Shown here one piece after another: positions 1 through 8,838 of a DNA stretch of 64,000 bases. The stretch is from Paramicrobacterium agarici. GTDB taxonomy: Bacteria > Actinomycetota > Actinomycetes > Actinomycetales > Microbacteriaceae. The stretch lies in assembly GCF_002563955.1 (NCBI RefSeq), contig NZ_PDJE01000001.1:1426001-1490000 (forward strand). The letters run 5' to 3'. Under the pieces are notes generated by a model. That model was not told the DNA's origin. It saw nothing but the letters and a program-made list of their open reading frames with translations, and did no database searches. Position 1 is the first letter of the stretch. Each line of letters starts with the position of its first letter. A program made the translations under genes and the position numbers.

Positions 1-1
1 C

Positions 2-1384
<1,383 letters not shown>

Positions 1385-1398
1385 CCGCATCATCACCA

Positions 1399-1441
1399 CG
1401 CAGAGCGGGGCCGTTGACAGTGTCAGCAGCCCCGCTTTGCG
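1399..1441 (+). terminator. Hairpin after clpC
   Basis: Thirteen-base inverted repeat, CGCAGAGCGGGGC against GCCCCGCTTTGCG, with one mismatch and a 17-base loop, 15 bases after the clpC stop. There is no clear U tract, so this may be a hairpin-type (L-shaped) actinobacterial terminator. Confidence 0.6.
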
Positions 1442-1516
1442 TATGGTCGTGGTGCGCGCCGATGATCGATCACGAATCGAGAAGTAGCGCGTACGTCGCG
1501 TTTCTAGTGTTGAAGC

Positions 1517-2131
1517 ATGAACACGACGACAGCAGTAAACGCACTCACATCCATCACTCTCGAGGTCACCGACCCGGCGGCCGCCGAGAGCTTCTACGCC
1601 GAGCTCGGGCTCGGAGATCGCCTCTCCCTGAGCGAGGCGTCGGAGCCGTCGGAAGGCTTCCGCGGATTCACGATCTCGCTCATCGTCTCGCAGCCGGCCA
1701 ACGCCGAGGCCATCCTCAACGCCGCGATCGCGGCGGGAGCGTCGGTGATCAAGCCGGCGGCGAAGTCCCTCTGGGGGTTTGGCGGCACGGTGCAGGCACC
1801 GGACGGAACCATCGTGAAGGTGGCCACGTCGAAGAAGAAGAACACAGAGCCGCCGAGTCGTCGCATTGACGACGTCGTCGTGCTTCTCGCAGCATCCGAT
1901 GTTCCCGCGAGCAAGCGCTTCTACGTTGAGCACGGCTTCACGCCGGGAAAGAGCTTCGGCAGCTACGTGGAGTTTGACACCCCGCAGGGCTCGATCAAGC
2001 TGGGCCTCTACAAGCGCAACGCTCTCGCGAAAGACGCGGGCGTGCCGGCCGACGGCAGCGGGTCCCACCGCCTCGTGCTCGAGAACGCTCGCGGACAATT
2101 CACCGACCCCGACGGCTTTGCCTGGGCCTGA
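1517..2131 (+). CDS. VOC (glyoxalase/bleomycin-resistance fold) protein
   Basis: 204-residue protein with two vicinal-oxygen-chelate half domains (about residues 8-105 and 115-204). The first begins ITLEVTDPAAAESFY and the second DVVVLLAASDVPASKRFY, the usual beta-strand plus 'F-Y' helix start of VOC modules. The C-terminal FTDPDGFAW is typical of the last strand. The family includes metal-dependent lyases, dioxygenases and resistance proteins, and the substrate cannot be told from sequence. It starts at an ATG about 130 bases after clpC; the following gene lies 97 bases downstream on the same strand. Confidence 0.85.
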   Translation: MNTTTAVNALTSITLEVTDPAAAESFYAELGLGDRLSLSEASEPSEGFRGFTISLIVSQPANAEAILNAAIAAGASVIKPAAKSLWGFGGTVQAPDGTIVKVATSKKKNTEPPSRRIDDVVVLLAASDVPASKRFYVEHGFTPGKSFGSYVEFDTPQGSIKLGLYKRNALAKDAGVPADGSGSHRLVLENARGQFTDPDGFAWA

Positions 2132-2228
2132 CGGGAATATCATCATGTGTCATCCGCTTTGGCAGCAGGCACTCGCCGAAGCACACCGTACCGACCAGAC
2201 AGCACCACACAATCGAGGGAGAACACTC

Positions 2229-2684
2229 ATGTCGACGAAGACCGAGACAGCAACGTCCGGCGGATTCACCGCTGAAGAGCGCGCCGCCATGAAGACCCGC
2301 AGCGCTGAGCTGCGCGCCGAAGGCAAGAAAGGGGCGAAGAAGGCCGACGAACTACAGGCCGCTCTCGACGCAATCGCCGGAATGCCCGAGCACGACCGCG
2401 AGCTGGCTGAGCGCGTGCACGCGACGATCACCGCGACAGCCCCCGAGCTCTCGCCGAAGACCTGGTACGGCATGCCCGCCTATGCGAACGACGCGGGCAA
2501 GGTCGTCGTCACGTTCAAGCATGCGGGCAAGTTCAAGACGCGATACGCGACGCTTGAATTTCAGGATGCTGCGACACTCGACGACGGCGACATGTGGCCT
2601 GTCTCGTGGGCGGTCGCAGCGTGGACACCGACGGTGGAGGCCTCGATCATTGATGCCGTGACGGCGGCAACGCGTTCCAGCTGA
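2229..2684 (+). CDS. DUF1801/YdhG-like small protein
   Basis: 151-residue soluble protein. Residues about 55-150 carry the DUF1801-type pattern APELSPKTWYGMPAY...GKVVVTFKHAGKFKTRYATLEF, a YdhG/frataxin-like fold often annotated as an iron-chaperone-like or unknown protein. The N-terminal 50 residues are charged and rich in Lys, Ala and Glu. A reading frame extends far upstream in the same phase, but I chose the ATG at 2229 because the purine-rich stretch GAGGGAG lies 7 bases before it and homology starts after it. Function unknown. A second DUF1801-type gene lies at 23.1 kb. Confidence 0.8.
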   Translation: MSTKTETATSGGFTAEERAAMKTRSAELRAEGKKGAKKADELQAALDAIAGMPEHDRELAERVHATITATAPELSPKTWYGMPAYANDAGKVVVTFKHAGKFKTRYATLEFQDAATLDDGDMWPVSWAVAAWTPTVEASIIDAVTAATRSS

Positions 2685-2699
2685 GCACTGGTCGAACCA

Positions 2700-2736
2700 G
2701 AGAGCGGGACCTCAGTCTGAGTGAGGTTCCGCTCTC
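2700..2736. terminator. Bidirectional hairpin between convergent genes
   Basis: Fifteen-base stem GAGAGCGGGACCTCA / TGAGGTTCCGCTCTC (one G-U pair) with a seven-base loop. It sits exactly between two convergent genes, so it likely ends transcription from both sides. Confidence 0.75.
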
Positions 2737-2744
2737 GGTGCATT

Positions 2745-3692
2745 TCAGGCACTCCATCCGCGTGAGACGAGCGCGTCGCGGACGCGGCGAACGAGCGCCG
2801 TGCGATCTTTGAGCAGCTCTGAAGTGACCTGGATGACGATCCACCCCTCAGCGCGCAGGCGCTCAACGCGCTCGATATCGCGCGCATACTGCCGGCCGTG
2901 CAGCTGGCCCTGATATTCCACGGCGATCTTCAGCTCGGGGTACGACATGTCGAGACAGCCCAGATGAACGCCAAATCTGTCGTAGGCGTCTCGGTTGAGG
3001 TCAGGCTCCGGCAGCCCGCTCGTCACGAGATGGACGCGCGTCAGCGACTCCATGGGAGACCACGAGTCGAGTCTGATGAGGGGCAGGGCCGCCCGAAGTT
3101 TAGCGATGCCGCGCCAGCGAATCGCGTTGAGTGCTGAAGCGAGATTGTCCGGTGTTGCAAGCGGCTTCTGTCCCGCATTCGGTCTGTAATACCCGGCGAA
3201 ACGCCATACGCGACAGAAGAAATCCCCGACAGCGACGAGCCATGCCACGTCGAATGACTCGCCCAGCATGGCCCACGTCAATGCTGGCGTCGCGATGCGC
3301 ATTCCATCGAGCGTCATTGTTGACGCCGCGCGCTCGTCAATACTGTGCGGTACGACGCCTTTGGCCTGTGCGGCGCGATGTGGTCGGACGGTGGTGACAT
3401 GTAGCGATGCATCCGCGTGAGGCGGCAGAGGCGCGTCGTGAAATCGTGCCGCCGACTCATGGCTGTAAAAGTCTGAATCGCGCATTCTGGGACTGTACGC
3501 TTCGGCGAGATGCCGAACGCGTTCGTTCTCGCTGACGTGGCTGGGCGCAGAGGCCAAAACGCGGATGCCGTGAAACGGGGCTTCGAGTGTGGAGCTTCTC
3601 AAACGTCCGCGCTGAAGGCCCTTCTCTTTCGCTGCCGCAACCGTGAATGACGAGCCAAGCTCGTCTGGCAGGGGAACTCGAGGCTGTGGCAT
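2745..3692 (-). CDS. DUF559-type (Vsr-like nuclease fold) protein
   Basis: About 315 residues from the chosen ATG; an in-frame start at 3812 would add 40 residues of unconvincing N-terminal sequence. The C-terminal 100 residues show the DUF559/very-short-patch-repair endonuclease-like pattern: a strand with PELKIAVEYQGQLHG, then a conserved R-x-E-x-L-x-x-x-GW stretch (ERLRAEGWIVIQVT). The family is widespread in Actinobacteria in many paralogues, sometimes annotated as AbiEi-type antitoxin or endonuclease-domain protein. The N-terminal part resembles the winged-helix/AbiEi-like half (MPQPRVPLPDELGSSFTVAAA). No toxin partner is adjacent. Biological role unknown. Confidence 0.75.
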   Translation of the reverse strand: MPQPRVPLPDELGSSFTVAAAKEKGLQRGRLRSSTLEAPFHGIRVLASAPSHVSENERVRHLAEAYSPRMRDSDFYSHESAARFHDAPLPPHADASLHVTTVRPHRAAQAKGVVPHSIDERAASTMTLDGMRIATPALTWAMLGESFDVAWLVAVGDFFCRVWRFAGYYRPNAGQKPLATPDNLASALNAIRWRGIAKLRAALPLIRLDSWSPMESLTRVHLVTSGLPEPDLNRDAYDRFGVHLGCLDMSYPELKIAVEYQGQLHGRQYARDIERVERLRAEGWIVIQVTSELLKDRTALVRRVRDALVSRGWSA

Positions 3693-3845
3693 GCCTCTCA
3701 GCGTGTCAGGAAGCGCTGAGGGGCGAGACGGTTCTCCACAGCAACGACACTGTGCTCGTTTGTTTGAGGCGAAGGGCTGTTCGTGGAGTGCGCGAAAGTG
3801 CATTTGGCTCAAAGAAGTCCAGCGGGCGGGGCGACGTCGACCTGG

Positions 3846-4772
3846 TCAGTCCAGGTGATCGAGGTAGCGCAGCAGCACGCCCTCGCGCATCGCCCACGGC
3901 GAAACGTCGAGCTCCTTCACGCCGAACACGCGCATCGTCTCAGAGAGCACGATGCCACCCGCCACGATCTGGAACGTGCGGTCGAGCGTGATGCCGGGAA
4001 GCTCGGGGCGGGATGCTGCAGGCAGCCGTGCGAGCCGCGGAACCCAATCGGCGAGCTGACTGCGCCGCAGCAGCATCCGGTCGCTGTCACCCACCCCATC
4101 ACGTACCGAGCCGGCCAGCCGTGCAAGCGAACGAATCGTCTTTGACGAGCCGACGATGTGCGAGGGAGCCGGCATGTGGGCGAACTCGTCGCGCGCCTGC
4201 TCGAGGATGCCGCGCGCATGCAGCCGAAGCGCGTCTTGCTGCTCGGCCGTCGGCGGGTCATCGGGCAGAAACGCGATCGTCGACCGACCGGCACCGAGCG
4301 GAACGCTCAGCCCCACGGTCGGGTACTCGTCTTGACCCATGGAGATCTCGAGGGACCCTCCGCCGATGTCGAACAGCAGGATGTTGCCCGCAGACCATCC
4401 GTACCACCGACGTACGGCGAGGAACGTGAGCTTGGCCTCCTCTTCGCCCGAGAGCACCTGCAGCTCGACCCCGGTCTGTTCGGTGACGATGCCCAGCACC
4501 TCTGGGCCGTTCTTCGCCTCGCGGATGGCCGATGTCGCCATTGGGAGAAACCCGTCGAGCTCGCTGCGATCAGCGAGCTCGACCGCTCCCGTGACCGCCG
4601 AGACGATCGCGTCAACGCCCTCATCGGTGATGGAACCGTCTGGCGCGAGGTAGCGCATGAGGCGCAGCACGGACTTGTGGCTTGCCATCGGCTTCGGATG
4701 AGCACCGGGGTGGGCGTCGACGATTAGCAGATGGACCGTATTGGAACCGACGTCGAGAACCCCGAGGCGCAT
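3846..4772 (-). CDS. Ppx/GppA exopolyphosphatase family protein
   Basis: 308 residues, the short two-domain actinobacterial form of the Ppx/GppA family, which splits phosphate from polyphosphate or the 5'-phosphate from pppGpp. Phosphate-1 motif GVLDVGSNTVHLL (residues 4-16), SGEEEAKL with the catalytic Glu near 110, and phosphate-2 motif LLFDIGGGSLEIS (132-144) are all present. The open frame extends upstream to 5555, but homology begins at MRLGVLDVGSNT, so the ATG at 4772 is taken. It diverges from the argA-like gene. Two such paralogues are common in this group (mycobacterial Rv0496 and Rv1026), and I cannot tell which activity this one has. Confidence 0.9.
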   Translation of the reverse strand: MRLGVLDVGSNTVHLLIVDAHPGAHPKPMASHKSVLRLMRYLAPDGSITDEGVDAIVSAVTGAVELADRSELDGFLPMATSAIREAKNGPEVLGIVTEQTGVELQVLSGEEEAKLTFLAVRRWYGWSAGNILLFDIGGGSLEISMGQDEYPTVGLSVPLGAGRSTIAFLPDDPPTAEQQDALRLHARGILEQARDEFAHMPAPSHIVGSSKTIRSLARLAGSVRDGVGDSDRMLLRRSQLADWVPRLARLPAASRPELPGITLDRTFQIVAGGIVLSETMRVFGVKELDVSPWAMREGVLLRYLDHLD

Positions 4773-4889
4773 ACGAGAACGATAGCGTGACTTGACCGGT
4801 GGCGCGTGCCGCTCATCCGCCTCGCAGGAATGCGGGGATATGCTCGTGCCCGACCGGGTTCGTGGTCTCCCGGGGAGTGGAGAGCAGTC

Positions 4890-5393
4890 ATGGCCGAGTT
4901 CAACGTGCGGTGGGCACGGACGGCCGACGTTCCCATGATCGAGAAGCTCATTGAGCCGCTCGTGCAGGAGCGCATTCTGCTCGGCAAAGACCGCGTTGTC
5001 TTCTATGAGGCCGTTCAGGAGTTCCGCATCGCAGAGACACACGACGGCGAGGTCATCGGCTGCGGCGCGCTGCACGTGATGTGGGAAGACCTGGGAGAGG
5101 TTCGCACTCTCGCGGTCGCACAGCCGTGGCTGAGCAAGGGCGTCGGGCATGCGCTTCTCGACAGCCTGCAGAACGATGCGCGAGAGCTCGGGCTCAAGAA
5201 GCTGTTCTGTCTGACGTTTGAGGTCGACTTCTTCACACGACATGGCTATGCGCCGATTGGCGAGGACATCGTGGACCCCGAGGTCTACGCCGAGCTGGTC
5301 CGCTCGACAGACGAGGGCGTCGCGGAGTTTCTCGATCTCGCTCGCGTCAAGCCCAATACGCTCGGCAATACCCGGATGCTGCGCATTCTCTGA
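4890..5393 (+). CDS. argA: N-acetylglutamate synthase, short GNAT type
   Basis: 167-residue GNAT acetyltransferase that closely follows the mycobacterial Rv2747 pattern from memory: YEAVQEF, GCGALHVMWEDLGEVRTLAV, the acetyl-CoA loop SKGVGHALLDSL, LTFEVDFFTRHGY and the C-terminal VKPNTLGNTRML. It makes N-acetylglutamate from glutamate and acetyl-CoA, the first step of arginine synthesis. It lacks the kinase-like domain of classical ArgA. The ATG at 4890 has GGGAGTGGAGAG just upstream. It stands alone, away from the arg operon, as in related genera. Confidence 0.88.
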   Translation: MAEFNVRWARTADVPMIEKLIEPLVQERILLGKDRVVFYEAVQEFRIAETHDGEVIGCGALHVMWEDLGEVRTLAVAQPWLSKGVGHALLDSLQNDARELGLKKLFCLTFEVDFFTRHGYAPIGEDIVDPEVYAELVRSTDEGVAEFLDLARVKPNTLGNTRMLRIL

Positions 5394-5404
5394 CGCGAAC
5401 CGGC

Positions 5405-5435
5405 GGCGTGGCGCAGGGCCGCGTTGCGCCACGCC
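5405..5435 (+). terminator. Hairpin after argA-like gene
   Basis: Eleven-base perfect stem GGCGTGGCGCA / TGCGCCACGCC with a nine-base loop, 11 bases past the stop codon. No U tract follows. Confidence 0.6.
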
Positions 5436-5724
5436 CGCGTGACTCGCGGAGCACCCTCCACCCGGTGATGATCGATTCACCTGTTCGGGGCGTGTGCTGC
5501 TCATCTGAGCATCACGTATGCGCGCTCGTGCGCATATTTCTGACTTCGACCGCAATGTCGGTGCTGGGCCGTAGCTTGTAGTCAGTTGTTTACCAGCTTG
5601 CTGTGAAACGGAAATCCTCGCCTCTTAGCGTGGCACTGGCGCCGCGCGAGAGACGTGGATGACGAGGCGCATTGGCGCGCCCGAATGAGGGTGCGCGACG
5701 ACACTGTGGCGAGGAGAGCCTTCT
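5436..5724 (+). promoter_or_regulatory. Leader region of the secreted nuclease gene
   Basis: About 290 bases without a convincing gene. A degenerate direct repeat GATTCACCTGTTCGGGG at 5474-5490 faintly recalls the GTTCACC repeats of actinobacterial PHO boxes. That would fit a phosphate-scavenging nuclease, but the match is weak. GAGGAGA at 5711-5717 is a good ribosome site for the GTG start at 5725. No clear -35/-10 pair can be assigned. Confidence 0.3.
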
Positions 5725-8700
5725 GTGACAACCCCGACCGCGCGGCGACGCGCGACTCTGACAGCATCCGCCCTTCTGGGGCTTGCCTGCGCTCCCTTGG
5801 CCGCGCTCCCCGCGGCCGCAGCGCCCGACGCGACCGGGGTGGTGATCAACGAGGCGTATCTCTCGGGCGGCAGTGGCGGAGCCGTGTATGAGCACAAGTT
5901 CGTCGAGCTCTATAACCCGACGGATGCTGCCATCTCGCTCGACGGCATGACCGTGCAGTACCGCTCGGCCGGCGGCGATGGCGACACGAGCGGCATCGTT
6001 GAGCTGGCCGGCGAGATTGGTGCCGGAGGCTACTACCTGGTCTCGGGCGGCAGCAATGGCGACGCCGGCGACAGTCTCGAAGATGTCAACGTGCAGGCGG
6101 ACGGCTCGCTCAACCCGAGCGGAACAAACGGCACGCTGCTGCTCGTCGACGGCACAGAGACCATCGCGCCGGCTCCGGGCGACGTCGCAGGTGCTGCGGG
6201 AATCATCGACGCTCTCGGCTACGGCGCATCGAACACGTTCGAGGGTGAAGCCGCCGAGGGGCCAGACGGCACGAAGGACGTTCGCTCGGTCTCGCGCACC
6301 GACGGCATCGACACCGACAACAACAAGAACGACTTCACCCTGACCGAGGCCATTACGCCGCAGGGCACCGGCGACATCACGGTGGGCGTTGACGATGAGG
6401 AAGAAGAGCCGCCCGGGCCCGTCGGGCCGGGCGAGAAGCTCACGATCGCCGAGATTCAGGGCGAGGGCTGGAGCACCGAGTACGAGGACAGCACCGTCAC
6501 AACAACGGGAGTCGTGACAGCCGCGTATCCGGACGGTGGGCTCAGCGGCTTCTACCTGCAGACGGCCGGCACCGGCGGCGACGTTGCCGACCACACCGCG
6601 AGCGATGGCATCTTCGTCTACGCGGACGAGATTCCGGTGACCGTCGAGGTCGGCGACGCGGTGACCGTGAACGGCATTGCCGACGAGTACTTCGGACTCA
6701 CGCAGATTCGCGTCACGAGCGAGAGCGACATCACCATCGACGAGAACGCGGATGCTGTCGCGCCCACTCCCGCGGCGATTGCGTTTCCCGACACGGACGC
6801 CGAGCGCGAGCTCTTCGAGGGCATGCTCGTGGCGCCGCAGGGTGACTACACAGTGACCGAGGTGTACGAGGCGAACCGTTACGGCGAGATCGCGCTTGCA
6901 GCATCCGATTCACCCCTCGTGAACCCGACGGTGAAGGGACTGCCCGGTACCGATGCCTACACCGCTGAGGTGGAGCGCGCCGAAGCCGAGGCCGTGACGC
7001 TCGATGACGGGTCCTCGGTCGACTACACGAATCCCGCGAACTCCGACACTCCGCTGCCGTACCTGTCGCTCACGGCTCCCGTGCGGGTCGGCGCCGCCGT
7101 CACGTTCAGCAATCCCGTCGTTCTCGACTACCGGTTCAGCGCGTGGAAGTTTCAGCCGACGCACCGCGTGACAGGGGACACCGAGCAGCCGGCGACATTC
7201 GAGAACACGCGTGAGGCTGCGCCGGAAGACGTCGGCGGCGACCTCAAACTCGGCACATTCAACGTGCTCAACTACTTCGCGACGACGGGCGACGAGCGCC
7301 CAGGCTGCACGTCGTTCTACACGGATCGTGACGGCAACCCCATCACGGTGCGCGACTCGAGCCCCGAGGGATGCCAGGTGCGCGGCGCGGCGAACGACGA
7401 GAACCTCGAGAGGCAGCAGGCAAAGATCGTCGCGGCGATCAACGCGCTCGACGCCGATATCGTGTCGCTCGAAGAGATCGAGAACTCGCTCGCGACCGGC
7501 CACGATGACCGCGACTATGCGCTGAGCGTGCTCGTCGACGCGCTCAACGACGCGGCAGGTTCCGACGTGTGGGCATTCGTGCCGTCGCCGGCCGAACTGC
7601 CCGAGAACGAAGACGTCATTCGAACGGCGTTCATCTACCAGCCCGCCGCGGTCGAGCTCGTGGGCGAGGCGGAGATCTTGATCGGTTCCCCCGCCTTCGA
7701 GAACGCTCGCGAACCCGACGCTCAGGCGTTCAAGCCCGTGGGCGGCGACGCGGATAGCGTGTTCGTCGTCGTCTCGAACCACTTCAAGTCGAAGGGCAGC
7801 GCCGATGAGTGCGCCAACGACTCTGCTGATGACAATTGCGACAACGGCGACGGTATCGGCGGGTTCAACGGCGACCGCACACGGCAGGCGGAAGCGCTTA
7901 TCGACTTCGCCGACGCCTTCGCAGAGGGCCACGACACCGACAAGGTCTTCCTCGTCGGCGACTTCAACTCGTATGCGGCTGAAGACCCGATCACCACGAT
8001 CACGAGCGCGGGGTACGTCGACCAGGGCGCGAAGACGGGCGAGTACACCTACAACTACGGAGGTGCGGTCGGCTCGCTCGACTACATCTTCGCTTCGCCC
8101 GCTGCAGATGCGACGGTGACGGGGCAGGACATCTGGAACATCAACTCGGTCGAGTCGGTGGCTCTGGAGTACTCGCGCTACAACTACAACGTCACGGACT
8201 TTTATGCTCCGGACGTCTACCGTGCGAGTGACCACGACCCCATGCTCGTCGGAATCGAAACGGGGACTGAGGGCTCTGACGGCGATGACCAGGGAGAAGA
8301 CGGTGACGACCAAGGTGAAGACAACCAGGATGCTGGCGCGCCAACCCCTGTCGACGATGCTGATCTGACGGCCGATCTCGAGAGTGACCTCGGTCTGCCC
8401 GACACGCTCGTGCGCGGGCAGAACTACTCCGTGACGCCGCCGGACGCGTCGACTGGGCCGTTCGCGGTGTGGCTGCACTCGGAGCCCGTGCTGCTGAGCG
8501 ACGGATACGTCGAGGTGTCGAGCAACGGAACGGTGTCGGTGATTGTGCCCGACGACGCGCCGCTCGGTGAGCACCGCGTTGCGGTCGTCACGGAGTCGGG
8601 CGAGGTCGTCGGATGGCAGGCGGTCACGGTGACAGAAGCGGGAGCGACAGCATCCGGTGCTCTGCCGTGGACCGGAAGCGAAGCATTGCCCGTGCTGGTC

Positions 8701-8766
8701 GTCGCCCTGCTGCTCATGGCACTCGGCGGAGTGGTGCTTGTCGCACGCCGTCGTCGATCCAACTGA
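5725..8766 (+). CDS. Secreted ExeM/NucH-type endonuclease with cell-wall sorting signal
   Basis: 1013-residue extracellular nuclease. Signal peptide (residues 1-33, ending AALPAAAA), lamin-tail-like domain (about 36-165, VVINEAYLSGG...FVELYNPT), an OB-fold-like segment (about 235-330), then an exonuclease-endonuclease-phosphatase domain (about 500-840). The EEP motifs are LGTFNVLNYF, DIVSLEEIEN, VSNHFKSKG, FLVGDFNSY and the final SDHDP. After an acidic GDDQGED linker comes a short beta domain shared with the next gene's product, then LPWTG (980-984), a hydrophobic helix and RRRR, i.e. a sortase substrate. Likely degrades extracellular DNA at the cell surface. GTG start with GAGGAGA before it. 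Confidence 0.92.
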   Translation: MTTPTARRRATLTASALLGLACAPLAALPAAAAPDATGVVINEAYLSGGSGGAVYEHKFVELYNPTDAAISLDGMTVQYRSAGGDGDTSGIVELAGEIGAGGYYLVSGGSNGDAGDSLEDVNVQADGSLNPSGTNGTLLLVDGTETIAPAPGDVAGAAGIIDALGYGASNTFEGEAAEGPDGTKDVRSVSRTDGIDTDNNKNDFTLTEAITPQGTGDITVGVDDEEEEPPGPVGPGEKLTIAEIQGEGWSTEYEDSTVTTTGVVTAAYPDGGLSGFYLQTAGTGGDVADHTASDGIFVYADEIPVTVEVGDAVTVNGIADEYFGLTQIRVTSESDITIDENADAVAPTPAAIAFPDTDAERELFEGMLVAPQGDYTVTEVYEANRYGEIALAASDSPLVNPTVKGLPGTDAYTAEVERAEAEAVTLDDGSSVDYTNPANSDTPLPYLSLTAPVRVGAAVTFSNPVVLDYRFSAWKFQPTHRVTGDTEQPATFENTREAAPEDVGGDLKLGTFNVLNYFATTGDERPGCTSFYTDRDGNPITVRDSSPEGCQVRGAANDENLERQQAKIVAAINALDADIVSLEEIENSLATGHDDRDYALSVLVDALNDAAGSDVWAFVPSPAELPENEDVIRTAFIYQPAAVELVGEAEILIGSPAFENAREPDAQAFKPVGGDADSVFVVVSNHFKSKGSADECANDSADDNCDNGDGIGGFNGDRTRQAEALIDFADAFAEGHDTDKVFLVGDFNSYAAEDPITTITSAGYVDQGAKTGEYTYNYGGAVGSLDYIFASPAADATVTGQDIWNINSVESVALEYSRYNYNVTDFYAPDVYRASDHDPMLVGIETGTEGSDGDDQGEDGDDQGEDNQDAGAPTPVDDADLTADLESDLGLPDTLVRGQNYSVTPPDASTGPFAVWLHSEPVLLSDGYVEVSSNGTVSVIVPDDAPLGEHRVAVVTESGEVVGWQAVTVTEAGATASGALPWTGSEALPVLVVALLLMALGGVVLVARRRRSN

Positions 8767-8772
8767 CACGTT

Positions 8773-8794
8773 CATGGCGGGCACGCCCGCCATG
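8773..8794 (+). terminator. Intercistronic hairpin
   Basis: Nine-base perfect stem CATGGCGGG / CCCGCCATG with a four-base loop, 6 bases after the nuclease stop and about 45 before the next start. Either a terminator or an attenuating/RNA-stabilising element between two functionally linked genes. Confidence 0.5.
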
Positions 8795-8838
8795 ACCATG
8801 CCCCGCGCGGGCGCAACCCCCAAGAAACCAGGAGAGAA

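Noticed and set aside
2645..2887. Small antisense open frames around the convergent ends near 2.7 kb
   Set aside because: They run through the terminator hairpin and have no protein-like composition.
4773..5555. Long N-terminal extension of the Ppx/GppA protein
   Set aside because: The extension overlaps the argA-like gene on the other strand, and family homology begins at the ATG at 4772.
5590..8823. Long open frames antisense to the nuclease gene (334 and 637 codons)
   Set aside because: They mirror the high-GC codon bias of the real gene, have Arg/Val-rich low-complexity products and no ribosome sites.
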